NCBI GenBank assembly: GCA_023415545.1 | Contig: JAEZKJ010000177.1 | Span: forward strand, 1-64,000 | DNA: 64,000 bases | Reading direction: 5' to 3' | Source: Bacteroidota bacterium | GTDB lineage: Bacteria > Bacteroidota > Bacteroidia > Bacteroidales > Bacteroidaceae | Shown: positions 38,976-48,012 of the stretch, in pieces | Layout of the letters: every line of letters begins with the position of its first letter | How positions within the stretch are numbered: position 1 is the stretch's first letter | Program-made: the position numbers and the translations under genes | Notes under the pieces: generated by a model | The model's database searches: none | Told to the model about the DNA's origin: nothing | What the model saw: the letters and a program-made list of their open reading frames with translations, nothing else

Positions 38976-40841
38976 CTAGTACTCCCAAATTATTAAATCC
39001 AAACTCTTACCTCCATCAAAAATATTAGGATTATTAAGCAATAATTTTCGCTTCAGCCTTAATTTATGTTTTGAAACAGATGTGGCAGAAATACCAAACA
39101 TAATAGCTATTTGAGATATTGTATATCTTAATTTTATAAGAATACATAATTGCAGATCTAGTAAAGTTAGTTGAGGGTTTTCTGCCTTTATTCGTTCATA
39201 TAAATTATTGTAAACTTTGTCAGTAACATTGTATAAATGATTCCAATCTATCTCTTTAAGGAATTTTGGTTCCTCTCTAAGTTTACATAACAGTTCGTCA
39301 TTGTTAAGAAGTTCAATAGTAAGTTTTCTCTCTTTATCTTCTAACTCTTCCATTCTCGATAGCAAAGATTGCATCTCATCAGTTCGGTGTGCAGAAGATA
39401 GTTTTCTTAAATTGTTTATTGATTTTGTAAGTGTAAAATTCTCTTCGTTAAGTAAATCATTTTTTTTCTGCAATTCATAAAGTTCACCTTTTTTCTCTTC
39501 TATCTGTCGACTCATCTCCTTATCATCCGATATTAATGATTGTAAGTCGTTTATATGCTGTTCGTTTTTTCTAATCTGTTCTTTATTCTTTTTGATAGTT
39601 AAATAAATATTTTTCAACTTATTCTCTTTAGTTATTAGCTTATTTCTAAAAATCATTATTGTTGTGAGTGTGCATATAAGTAATATTGAAATAATGGTGA
39701 TTGATATTAGTAATATACTTTTTCTCTCCACTTTAAGTAATCTATTTTCGGCTTGAGCTTTTTTCTTTGCATATTCATCTTCCATTTTTATGATTTTATC
39801 ATTCTGCATTTTCTTATTTATGGAATCACTAAGGGTAAAGAAATTATCTCCGTAGAATAGAGCTTTTTTGTAGTCGACTCTATCGTTTTTGTAAATGTTA
39901 TAAAGTCCGTGATATGAGTCCTCCTTTATATAAATATTATCATAATTAATACCCTTTTTGAAGTAATAAACAGCAGAATCTATATTGTTTAATAAGTAAT
40001 GTACATTAGCGATAGTTATATATCTTACTTTCTCTTTTCTTATTCCTTTGCTGTATAGTTTCTCATTCAAATCTTTTGACTGTATCGCATATTTAAGTGC
40101 TAAATCATATTTTTTGTTTAAAAAGTATGCTTTTGAAAGAAAGTCTAAGGATTTAGCATAAACAGCATACAAATTGTTCTCTTTTGCTACTTTAACAGCT
40201 TTTTGTGCGTATAATATACATTTGCTGTATTCATTTGTTCTTCTTCCAATATATTCATATACCTCCGAAAAATTATTATATATCATAGATTCACGGTGCT
40301 TAAATCCATCTTTTTTTGTTCTCCATAAAGCTTTATTAAGCAAAGGGATAGATTTTTCCGGCTGATCTCTTTTAAGAAAAACATGTGAGTAACATATATA
40401 TAGTTGTGCCGCTAAAGAGTGCATGTTTGTATTCTCTACATATTTGCATCCCATCATTAAATCTCTTGCCCATTCTGTTTCATCTCCAACATTTTTATCC
40501 GAGTGTACAACACTATTAAGATAATATGCTAATGCTTTTTTTTCATTGTTATCTTTTGATCTATAGTAATTATAGGCAAATGACAACTCTTTCTCGGAAA
40601 TATCGTTTTGATAAGTTCTATATTGGGCCCATATTTTATATAAACACCAGGTAGCATATTGCTCTTTATTCTCCTTTACATATGGAGCTATTTCATTTAA
40701 TATTACTAAAGAGCTATCTGGATTTAATGAAATGTTTTCGTAAGCTTTTGATAATTGAAATTCAACTATATCAGGTTGTTTATTACATGATATACATAAT
40801 ATGGTAAATATTATTGAAAGAGAGTAAGTAGTTATTCTCAT
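38976..40841 (-). CDS. Membrane-anchored TPR regulator with coiled coil and C-terminal HTH
   Basis: 621 residues. The N-terminus MRITTYSLSIIFTILCISC is a lipoprotein-like signal (Cys19). A long run of TPR-type helices follows (about 25-365: NSVVHSDKN, AKSLDFLSKAYFLNKKYDLALKYAI, YGDNFFTL). A membrane helix (about 375-400, SILLISITIISILLICTLTTIMIF) precedes a coiled coil (about 405-510, rich in Lys/Glu/Leu) and a cytoplasmic helix-turn-helix: LLDLQLCILIKLRYTISQIAIMFGISATSVSKHKLRLKRKLL, LuxR/sigma-region-4-like. So a periplasmic sensor is wired straight to DNA without a phosphorelay. Bacteroidales have many such proteins; the signal and targets of this one are unknown. Spacing of 218 bp separates it from the AraC gene on the same strand. 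Confidence 0.8.
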   Translation of the reverse strand: MRITTYSLSIIFTILCISCNKQPDIVEFQLSKAYENISLNPDSSLVILNEIAPYVKENKEQYATWCLYKIWAQYRTYQNDISEKELSFAYNYYRSKDNNEKKALAYYLNSVVHSDKNVGDETEWARDLMMGCKYVENTNMHSLAAQLYICYSHVFLKRDQPEKSIPLLNKALWRTKKDGFKHRESMIYNNFSEVYEYIGRRTNEYSKCILYAQKAVKVAKENNLYAVYAKSLDFLSKAYFLNKKYDLALKYAIQSKDLNEKLYSKGIRKEKVRYITIANVHYLLNNIDSAVYYFKKGINYDNIYIKEDSYHGLYNIYKNDRVDYKKALFYGDNFFTLSDSINKKMQNDKIIKMEDEYAKKKAQAENRLLKVERKSILLISITIISILLICTLTTIMIFRNKLITKENKLKNIYLTIKKNKEQIRKNEQHINDLQSLISDDKEMSRQIEEKKGELYELQKKNDLLNEENFTLTKSINNLRKLSSAHRTDEMQSLLSRMEELEDKERKLTIELLNNDELLCKLREEPKFLKEIDWNHLYNVTDKVYNNLYERIKAENPQLTLLDLQLCILIKLRYTISQIAIMFGISATSVSKHKLRLKRKLLLNNPNIFDGGKSLDLIIWEY

Positions 40842-40972
40842 AGTAAATAGTATGTTATGTCTAGTTTCGCAGTGTAAAATAACGAATAATAATATTAAAA
40901 ATCAATAGGAAAATGTATTCTAGTGAGGTTCAAGAAGAAAATAGTTGCTACTTCATATCGATGGAAAAAGAA

Positions 40973-41004
40973 ACTCGGCGTTTCATTGGGTTGGAACGCC
41001 GAGT
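40973..41004 (-). terminator. Intrinsic terminator after gadB
   Basis: ACTCGGCGTT (40973-40982) pairs with AACGCCGAGT (40995-41004); on the minus strand it is followed by a T-rich stretch. It lies 25 bp past the gadB stop. Confidence 0.75.
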
Positions 41005-41029
41005 GATGTTGATTTATAAGAATGTTTTT

Positions 41030-42451
41030 TTATGATTTTTTCTTAGCTCCGGTGTGTGTAAAGATAGTGCTCTCAACCTTTTCATTTCGTTCATAAGCGA
41101 TACGGCTTGGTGTAGGATATTCCAACTTTTCCAAGTCAGCAACGGCATTGCGAATATCACCTAACAACATGTCGGCCATGTCTCTACTAAATCCTTGTCG
41201 AAGCACAACACGCATAACTACACAGTCTTCGATATTCTTAGGCATGGTATATGCAGGAACCATCCAACCGTTTTGCTTCAGTTTGTCTTGCAAGTCAAAT
41301 AGTGTCCACTTGGCTGTCTTAGCATAATCCTTGCACATCATCCATATGAATAGTGGGTTTACTACTTCCTTACCATAGTTAACGAACTGTTTCATCTTGC
41401 CAATTTCTTCGTGCAAATAGCGAGCAATTGACATGGAATTCTCTTGAATTTCCTTATAGCCCTCGAATCCGAGGCGGATGAATTGGTAATACTGACCCAA
41501 AACTTGTGCTCCAGGACGTGAGAAGTTCAAACCTACTTGACTAATGTCTGCACCGAGGTAGTTTACAGAGAAAGACATTTTTCCTGGCAAGTACTTCTTG
41601 TCTTTCCAAATAACCCAACCCAAACCTGGGTAAACTAGACCAAACTTATGGCCTGAAGTACTGATGGAAAGCACCCATTTCAAGCGGAAGTCCCACTTCT
41701 TTTCAGGATAGATAAATGGGAGGATAAAACCTCCAGTAGCAGCATCAACGTGGATAGGTATGTCGTATCCTGTACGTTTGTTGTACTCATCAAGGGCTGT
41801 ATCTAATGCTTCCACATCATCGTTGAGGCCTGTCCAAGTAACGCCTTGAATAGGTACTACGCAGATGGTATTTTCATCACATTGTTCGATAACTGCTTTT
41901 GGATCTAGCGTAATTTGCTCGAGAGTGAGCGGAATGGTTCGCATTTCTATTTGCCAAAGGTCGGCAAATTTTTCCCATACCACTTGATAGCCTGTAGAGA
42001 TGATGAAATTTGGTTTGTCGGTCGGCTTTCCTTGAGCTTCACGGCGTTCCTTCCATCGTAGCCATGCAGCTACACCACCCAACATACATGCTTCGGATGA
42101 ACCGATAGCCAAGGCACCGGTTTTCCATGGGTTCTTCTCTGGAGAGTTCCAAAGGTTGGCCAATATGTTGATACACTTGGCGCACATTACTGCAACGCGT
42201 GGATATTCTGTCTCGTCGATATAGTTGAGGTCGATGGCCTCATTCATCAGTCGAGTAGCATACGGATCCATGTAAGTAGTGACGAAAGTTGCCAAGTTTA
42301 GTCGAGGCTGGGTTTGTGCAAATGTCTCGTCTTTCACCATCTGATAGGCAATGTCGGGACGGGTACCCTGAGCAGGAATCTTATCTACTGGTGAGGGTTG
42401 TAACATCTCTTTTGAGCCGAAAACATCGGCACTGAAATCTGATTTTTCCAT
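41030..42451 (-). CDS. gadB: Glutamate decarboxylase
   Basis: 473 residues, close to E. coli GadB (466). PLP enzyme that decarboxylates glutamate to GABA, consuming a proton. Seen: IDLNYIDETEYPRVAVMCAKCINILANLWNSP, the GSSEACMLGG phosphate-binding segment, HVDAATGGFILPF, and STSGHKFGLVYPGLGW, in which Lys269 is the Schiff-base lysine (Lys276 in E. coli). The C-terminal IFTHTGAKKK retains a His at the position class where E. coli GadB His465 closes the active site at neutral pH. Divergent from gadC across 142 bp, so the pair forms the glutamate-dependent acid-resistance system. Base composition is richer in G+C than flanking genes. Confidence 0.96.
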   Translation of the reverse strand: MEKSDFSADVFGSKEMLQPSPVDKIPAQGTRPDIAYQMVKDETFAQTQPRLNLATFVTTYMDPYATRLMNEAIDLNYIDETEYPRVAVMCAKCINILANLWNSPEKNPWKTGALAIGSSEACMLGGVAAWLRWKERREAQGKPTDKPNFIISTGYQVVWEKFADLWQIEMRTIPLTLEQITLDPKAVIEQCDENTICVVPIQGVTWTGLNDDVEALDTALDEYNKRTGYDIPIHVDAATGGFILPFIYPEKKWDFRLKWVLSISTSGHKFGLVYPGLGWVIWKDKKYLPGKMSFSVNYLGADISQVGLNFSRPGAQVLGQYYQFIRLGFEGYKEIQENSMSIARYLHEEIGKMKQFVNYGKEVVNPLFIWMMCKDYAKTAKWTLFDLQDKLKQNGWMVPAYTMPKNIEDCVVMRVVLRQGFSRDMADMLLGDIRNAVADLEKLEYPTPSRIAYERNEKVESTIFTHTGAKKKS

Positions 42452-42593
42452 ACTTTGATATTTTTAGTTGGTTAATAATTATTTTCTATATGATATTGAG
42501 AACAATTGATGTTGTATAATGTTCAAATTGTAGAAATAAACATTTTATCACAAATTATTGTTGTATACCAAATAACTTTTAAAACTTAAATCA

Positions 42594-44060
42594 ATGGCAA
42601 ATATTGGAAAATCTACCAAGTTGAGTGTAGCTACACTCGCAATCATGAACATAACGGCAGTAGTCTCACTGCGTGGACTTCCAGCCGAGGCTGAATATGG
42701 TGTAAGTTCAGCATTTTATTATCTTTTTGCGGCCATCGTATTCTTGATTCCTATGGCCTTAGTAGCTGCTGAAATGGCGGCCATGTTCTCCGACAAGCAA
42801 GGAGGTGTGTTCCGTTGGGTAGGCGAGGCTTTCGGCAAGCGGATAGGATTCTTAGCCATTTGGCTTCAGTGGGCGCAAAATACTATATGGTATCCTACTG
42901 TACTGACCTTCGGTGCGGTTTCTCTCGCCTTTATCGGCATGAACGATGTGTACGACATGACCTTGGCTTCCAACCGCCTTTATACCCTCGTGGTGGTATT
43001 GGGCATCTATTGGATAGCTACTTTTATCTCTTTGAAGGGTATGTCGTGGGTAGGCAAGGTATCTAAATTAGGTGGTTTGATTGGTACTATCATACCTGCA
43101 GGCTTGCTGGTTGTGCTTGCCATAGTATATCTTGTAGCTGGTGGAACATCCAATATGAACTTCCATGGAAGTTTTTTCCCTGATCTTACTAACTTCAACA
43201 ACTTGGTGTTGGCATCCAGTATCTTCCTGTTTTATGCGGGAATGGAAATGGGTGGTATTCATGTGAACGAAGTCGAAAATCCTTCGCGAAACTACCCAAA
43301 AGCCATCTTTATCGGTTCGCTTGTGACGGTACTGATTTTCGTGTTGGGAACCTTCTCTTTGGGTATAATCATCCCTAAAGAAGACATTAACCTCACACAA
43401 AGCTTGCTCGTAGGGTTCGACCGCTACTTTGCCTTTATCAAGGCCTCCTGGTTTTCTCCTATTATCGCCATTGCATTGGCCTTCGGTGTGCTGGCCGGCG
43501 TGTTGACCTGGGTAGCCGGTCCTTCTAAAGGTATCTTTGCAGTAGGGCGTGCCGGTTATTTGCCACCATTCTTCCAAAAGACAAACAAGAATGGCGTTCA
43601 ACGAAACATCCTCTTGTTTCAAGGTGTCATTGTGACTTTGTTGGGCTTGCTCTTTGTGGTCATGCCATCTGTGCAAAGTTTCTACCAAATTCTTTCTCAA
43701 CTTACCGTATTGCTCTACCTCATCATGTATTTGCTGATGTTTTCGGCCGGCATTTACCTTCGTTACAACATGAAGGATGCGTCACGTCCTTTCCGTATCG
43801 GTAGCAAGGGAAATGGTTTGATGTGGGTAATCGGCGGATTGGGTTTCCTTGGTTCGTTGTTGGCGTTCATCCTCAGCTTTATTCCACCGGGACAGATTGC
43901 GGTAGGTAGCAATGCTGTTTGGTATTTAGTATTAATTATCGGTTGTATCGTTATGGTAGTAATTCCACTCATTATCTATTCTATGCGTAAGCCTTCGTGG
44001 AAAGATGCTTCCATCACTATCGCACCGTTCCATTGGGAAGAAGAAAAGAAAGCGCAATGA
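42594..44060 (+). CDS. gadC: Glutamate/GABA antiporter (APC superfamily)
   Basis: 488 residues, about 12 membrane helices. Family blocks: the start KLSVATLAIMNITAVVSLRGLPAEAEYG, SDKQGGVFRWVGEAFGKRIGFLAIWLQWAQN (helix 3 region), FYAGMEMGGIHVNEVENPSRNYPKA, and GVLAGVLTWVAGPSKGIFAVGRAGYLPP, all typical of GadC. It exchanges external glutamate for internal GABA across the inner membrane, exporting the product of the divergently encoded decarboxylase. Its codon use is notably G+C-rich, for example about 58% G+C in bases 43441-43500, against roughly 30-38% in typical neighbours, suggesting transfer from another lineage. A long opposite-strand ORF here is a by-product of that composition. Confidence 0.95.
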   Translation: MANIGKSTKLSVATLAIMNITAVVSLRGLPAEAEYGVSSAFYYLFAAIVFLIPMALVAAEMAAMFSDKQGGVFRWVGEAFGKRIGFLAIWLQWAQNTIWYPTVLTFGAVSLAFIGMNDVYDMTLASNRLYTLVVVLGIYWIATFISLKGMSWVGKVSKLGGLIGTIIPAGLLVVLAIVYLVAGGTSNMNFHGSFFPDLTNFNNLVLASSIFLFYAGMEMGGIHVNEVENPSRNYPKAIFIGSLVTVLIFVLGTFSLGIIIPKEDINLTQSLLVGFDRYFAFIKASWFSPIIAIALAFGVLAGVLTWVAGPSKGIFAVGRAGYLPPFFQKTNKNGVQRNILLFQGVIVTLLGLLFVVMPSVQSFYQILSQLTVLLYLIMYLLMFSAGIYLRYNMKDASRPFRIGSKGNGLMWVIGGLGFLGSLLAFILSFIPPGQIAVGSNAVWYLVLIIGCIVMVVIPLIIYSMRKPSWKDASITIAPFHWEEEKKAQ

Positions 44061-44202
44061 TAACTCCTTCTACTCCTCCACTTTTACATCAGGGGTAATC
44101 AGTTTAAAAAGTGCTTGAGTGTTGTTACCTTAAATACTAAACCAAGGACAATTGTAGTCCAAGATATGCACGATATCGAAAGCTTTGTTGCTTCGGAATA
44201 GA

Positions 44203-44240
44203 AAAGGGAGTTGATACTTTAGTATCATTCCCTTTTTTTA
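44203..44240 (+). terminator. Intrinsic terminator after gadC; surrounding gap 44061-44613 described
   Basis: A stem formed by AAAGGGA...GATAC and GTATC...TCCCTTT, with a TTTA loop and a run of seven T. Bases 44061-44202 show no ORF or RNA that I can support; 44240-44613 holds the fimbrial promoter and leader only. No inverted-repeat pair suggesting an invertible promoter was found. Confidence 0.7.
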
Positions 44241-44532
44241 TCACACAATAGCATATCACTTTTTATACCCATCAATTCAATAGTATATAGCATTCCTTGC
44301 TTTAGTGCAGGATTAACTGGTACCGGAAAGATGGATTTCGCACTGCCTAATGTCTGTTATTATCAAATAGAGACCTCGTATTTATAAAATAGTATAAAAT
44401 GGACATTTATTATTGTTTATCTATTATAATATGAAAATCCTAATTCACTTATAATAAAACCAATAGCATTTATTCTAATAGAGTGAAAATCACAAAGTCT
44501 ATTTTTTACAATTTTCACCTTTTTTGTCAACT

Positions 44533-44540
44533 TATTTTTG
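44533..44540 (+). promoter_or_regulatory. -7 box of the fimbrial operon
   Basis: TATTTTTG matches TAnnTTTG exactly, about 74 bp before the fimbrillin ATG. A -33 TTTG is not evident. The AT-rich leader may carry further control. Confidence 0.4.
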
Positions 44541-44613
44541 TGCTGCTAATAATAGCATAATTCTCATTAACAATGAATTATTGATTTTAGGTATAAATCA
44601 AAAAAATAAGAAT

Positions 44614-46005
44614 ATGATGAAGAATGTACTTTTTATGTGTCTGGCTGTTATAGTTTCTCTATGCTCTTGTAGTCAGAATGAAGAAGATGCAAGTAGTGCA
44701 TCTGATAATAGTTTGTTCCTAAAGTTCAAAACACAATCTATCAGTAGAGCAATCGAGGACCCTGGTACTCCAGGTGATGCTGCTAAATCTATTAAGAGTG
44801 CGAGAATATTATTTTATGCTGATGAGAATTATCAAACTATGTCTGTTTATAATAATTCACAGCCGTTAGTTCTCTCTTCTGATCAAATCAACAGTGCTGT
44901 AGGTAGTGATGGACTATACATTGATGATATTCCTAATGATGTTAAGGCAATAATTATTCAAGCCAATGGAGGTGAAGATATGGATGGTAATAACGTTAAC
45001 TTGTATCAGGTAGAGCCTTTATCTGATCAGGATTTTCATCAGTATCCTATGCTTGAAGGAAGAAGCATCATTGTTGATACAAAACAGACTCACACTATAA
45101 CCGGTCATAAAATTTTCAAAGCTTCAGTAACAGTTTCTCCTTCTTTATGTCGTATAGAAATCTCAGGAGGCATCAATGTTTTGCCAAAGTTTTATAGAAG
45201 TGCGGATATATTGAAAGATAAAGATGGAAATCAACTTTATGAACATAGGAAGAGTGATGGATCATATTATAACAGCACATCATCTCAGTTACAAACAGAC
45301 GATGATGCTACATATAACCCAACACCTGCTTACAACTGCCTTCAGAAAGGATTTTATGGTATCAAACTTGAGGCAATATATATGAATAATGTCATTCTAA
45401 AATATGGTGACCTTTCTTCTAAAGTTTGGTATAATGATGAAGATGGTAAATGGAATACTCATTTTGATGAAGGAGGCGAATTAGCAAATATGTGGGATAA
45501 TGTCTCATCTTCAACTGAAGCCTGTGGTGATGCTGTTGCCCAAGGGAGCAGTGGCGATTGGTGGGTTGACCAAGCTATTCCTGCAAATAGAAATAGTTCT
45601 ATATTATCAGGCAAGGTAGTAGCATACCAGGTATTTCCACAAAAAAGTGAGGGTACTACTAAGGATGAAATTGCTCAAGATATGCCACACGTTATTGTTA
45701 AAGTTAAAATATTTGAGACTAAGGCAGATTATGATTCAAACTCTCCACGAACAGCATTTTTGAATATCCGTACATATATCAGCAGTGATGGTTCGTATAT
45801 TAAGGAGATGAAGAATGGTAATATATATAAGATAAACCTAAATGAATTGAGTAATTATTTTAATGAAGTTATAATCGATGATACGCCTATAACACCTACT
45901 CCTGAAACTGATAAACCAGATCCTCTATTTGAAGAGACTATAGACTTGAAAATATATATTGATGTAACTCCTTGGGAACTAATGACTATTACTCCTCAGA
46001 TTTAG
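44614..46005 (+). CDS. Fimbrillin-like (FimA/Mfa1-type) lipoprotein, probable major fimbrial subunit
   Basis: 463 residues from the ATG at 44614 (a second ATG follows at once). The open frame extends upstream to 44524, but only this start puts the signal sequence at the N-terminus: lipobox SLCSC with Cys19. After a short beta-strand (LFLKFKTQ) comes SIS-Arg45-Ala46, matching in position the Arg-Ala site where P. gingivalis FimA and Mfa1 are cut to expose the donor-strand groove. The rest is beta-rich, with FKASVTVSPSLCRIEISG and a C-terminal IYIDVTPWELMTITPQI strand. It is the first gene of a six-gene operon and ends two bases before the anchor gene. Family membership is by pattern and context. 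Confidence 0.78.
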   Translation: MMKNVLFMCLAVIVSLCSCSQNEEDASSASDNSLFLKFKTQSISRAIEDPGTPGDAAKSIKSARILFYADENYQTMSVYNNSQPLVLSSDQINSAVGSDGLYIDDIPNDVKAIIIQANGGEDMDGNNVNLYQVEPLSDQDFHQYPMLEGRSIIVDTKQTHTITGHKIFKASVTVSPSLCRIEISGGINVLPKFYRSADILKDKDGNQLYEHRKSDGSYYNSTSSQLQTDDDATYNPTPAYNCLQKGFYGIKLEAIYMNNVILKYGDLSSKVWYNDEDGKWNTHFDEGGELANMWDNVSSSTEACGDAVAQGSSGDWWVDQAIPANRNSSILSGKVVAYQVFPQKSEGTTKDEIAQDMPHVIVKVKIFETKADYDSNSPRTAFLNIRTYISSDGSYIKEMKNGNIYKINLNELSNYFNEVIIDDTPITPTPETDKPDPLFEETIDLKIYIDVTPWELMTITPQI

Positions 46006-46006
46006 T

Positions 46007-46936
46007 ATGAAATATATTTTCGTTATCGTTTTAACACTCTTCTCATTTGTTCTCTGCTCTTGTAAAACAATAGCAGAGAATATGGATTCATGCGATCGCG
46101 TATCAAACGTAAAATTAAACTTTAAATATACAGGTGATACACCAGATGATATGTCATGGCTCAATAGAGTGATGGATAAAGTATCTCTCTTTGTATATGA
46201 TGAATATGGTTTTTTAGTTGAAAAAGCATCACGAGTTTTTGAAGGAGAGGAGATTAAAACGACTGTAAAAGATGGTATTAAGTTAGATTTGTGTCCCGGA
46301 AATTATAGAGTAGTATGCTGGAGTAATATGTACGAAAACAGTTCTATTACAGGAATAAATAATTTTAATTCAGCCCGATTCCATCATCCAAACTATGGGC
46401 AGAACAACATAGTACTTAATACCCAGGATCAAACATATTATGGCTCTTTACTTTTACAAGTTCCAGAGGATAGAAATGTTTCAGATACGGTAATTTTTAA
46501 AGGAGCTAATATCCTTATTGATGTTACAGTAAAAGAGTTTGTATCCGGTACTCGTTCGAAAGCTCTTCCAACAGTTAAAATAATGAATGCTATGCCCGAG
46601 TATGGTATGGATATGTCGAATGCTCAGGAATTCGATGAAGATTACATTCCACTTAAGTCTGTTGATAATGGTGGTGATTATATTCGAGCTACTGCAAGAG
46701 TATTTCGATTCAACGATGATAACCCTATTAAGATCAAAGTTGAAGGGAGTGACCGAGTAGTTACATTTGCTAATGTAACACTATCCAAGCTTATGAATGA
46801 GAATTCTATTACAGTAGAGGGCATTAACGAAGCTACAATACATATTAATCTGGATTTTACTGATTATTACAAAGATCTTAATGTCAAGATTGGTATTGAA
46901 GGCTGGAAAAATAATATTGTATCTCCCGATTTATAG
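46007..46936 (+). CDS. FimB/Mfa2-family fimbrial anchor lipoprotein
   Basis: 309 residues. Lipoprotein signal MKYIFVIVLTLFSFVLCSC with Cys19. The pattern VSLFVYDEYGFLVEKASRVF, LDLCPGNYRVVCWSNMY and the C-terminal VKIGIEGWK is that of the FimB/Mfa2 (DUF1812-like) family, which anchors the fimbria to the outer membrane and limits its length. Unlike the other three subunits in this operon it lacks an Arg-Ala site shortly after the lipid Cys, as expected of an anchor that is not proteolytically matured. It begins one base after the fimbrillin stop; the next gene starts 18 bp later. Confidence 0.85.
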   Translation: MKYIFVIVLTLFSFVLCSCKTIAENMDSCDRVSNVKLNFKYTGDTPDDMSWLNRVMDKVSLFVYDEYGFLVEKASRVFEGEEIKTTVKDGIKLDLCPGNYRVVCWSNMYENSSITGINNFNSARFHHPNYGQNNIVLNTQDQTYYGSLLLQVPEDRNVSDTVIFKGANILIDVTVKEFVSGTRSKALPTVKIMNAMPEYGMDMSNAQEFDEDYIPLKSVDNGGDYIRATARVFRFNDDNPIKIKVEGSDRVVTFANVTLSKLMNENSITVEGINEATIHINLDFTDYYKDLNVKIGIEGWKNNIVSPDL

Positions 46937-46954
46937 AAACATTAATTCAATTTT

Positions 46955-47989
46955 ATGAAACATATTTCATTACTAATATTAATGTGTGCTTTATTATCAT
47001 TTACAGGGTGTGAAGTAGGTATGGCAGGCGATGAAGTTACTAATGAAAGAGAGTTGAATATCTCGGTTGTTGGCTCAAGAGCTACCACTAATGTAAAAGA
47101 GAGTAAAATAGTTTCTTTAAGAATTTTTGTATGTTCAAAAGAGGGAATTATTGAGGTTGATCAAGATACTATAGATAATGAAGGTATACAGATGCCATGT
47201 CTGCTATCAATGAAAATCAGTAGGACAAACAAGCTACTTTATGTAATTGCAAATTCAAAACAATATCTACCAGATAGAAATCTGGTAGGTGAAAATATAA
47301 GTATAGTCAATCAGTTAACAATTGGCTCCGATGGAATATATAAATCAGATATTCTCCCTTTTTCAGGTAGTCAAGTCATTGATGATGTATCTACTGATAA
47401 AATCTATGCAAATGTTGAATTGATCAGATGTGTTAGTAAGATTGAGATGAGAATAAAAAAAAGTGAAGATGTTACAGTCCCTGTCACTCTATTATCAACA
47501 TCGTTGGCTAATACATCTCAAAAAAGTTTTCTTTTGCCTCAAAATATTGATTGGGGGATTAAATATTCTCCCGGTGGATTGATATATGCAAATACTGAAA
47601 TATCATCACTTTACACAGATCTTGAAAATGGATTTTCGGAAACATCTGCTTCGATGAAACCAGTATACCTTTTCGAGCATGCTCCTATAGCGAAAAATGA
47701 TAGTCTTATTGCCACTTCGCTAAAAGTATCATTAAGAGTCAATAGTTCTATAAAAAGCTATACCATTCCAATAATTAATTCTTCATCCGATGACTCCTAT
47801 TATGGAGTTGTCCGAAATAGAATCACATATATGGATATATCCTTTACATCAAGAGGGTTGCTGAATGTAACATATAGTGTAATTCCGTGGGAGTTAGAGG
47901 AAGAGTATGACAGAGAGTTGGGAGATGAAGAGGCTTTTAAAGTGATTGACTGGATAAGTGAGGACATGCAGAATACAGAATTAGGATAA
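46955..47989 (+). CDS. Fimbrial subunit lipoprotein (FimB/Mfa-like accessory subunit)
   Basis: 344 residues. Lipobox SFTGC (Cys19). ELNISVVGS-Arg42-Ala43 gives a candidate Arg-specific processing site preceded by a beta-strand, as in matured type V pilins. The middle has KIVSLRIFVCSKEG and RTNKLLYVIANSKQYL, typical first-domain strands in these fimbrial proteins, and the end NVTYSVIPWELEEEYDRELGDEE. It is likely a minor or tip-proximal subunit. It lies between the anchor and the large tip candidate in one operon. The exact role (equivalent of FimC/D/E or Mfa3/4) cannot be assigned from sequence alone. Confidence 0.7.
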   Translation: MKHISLLILMCALLSFTGCEVGMAGDEVTNERELNISVVGSRATTNVKESKIVSLRIFVCSKEGIIEVDQDTIDNEGIQMPCLLSMKISRTNKLLYVIANSKQYLPDRNLVGENISIVNQLTIGSDGIYKSDILPFSGSQVIDDVSTDKIYANVELIRCVSKIEMRIKKSEDVTVPVTLLSTSLANTSQKSFLLPQNIDWGIKYSPGGLIYANTEISSLYTDLENGFSETSASMKPVYLFEHAPIAKNDSLIATSLKVSLRVNSSIKSYTIPIINSSSDDSYYGVVRNRITYMDISFTSRGLLNVTYSVIPWELEEEYDRELGDEEAFKVIDWISEDMQNTELG

Positions 47990-48012
47990 ACACTAATAAA
48001 AAAGTTCAAAAT

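Noticed and set aside
37593..41004. tRNA-Val as an integration site for an island up to gadB
   Set aside because: No second copy of the tRNA 3' end and no integrase was seen; low G+C of the two regulators alone is not enough.
43068..43700. A 210-residue ORF antisense to gadC
   Set aside because: It lies wholly within gadC, its translation has no recognisable domain, and high G+C removes stop codons on the opposite strand.
44240..44613. An invertible (phase-variable) promoter for the fimbrial operon
   Set aside because: I looked for an inverted-repeat pair around the -7 box and found none; no recombinase gene is nearby.
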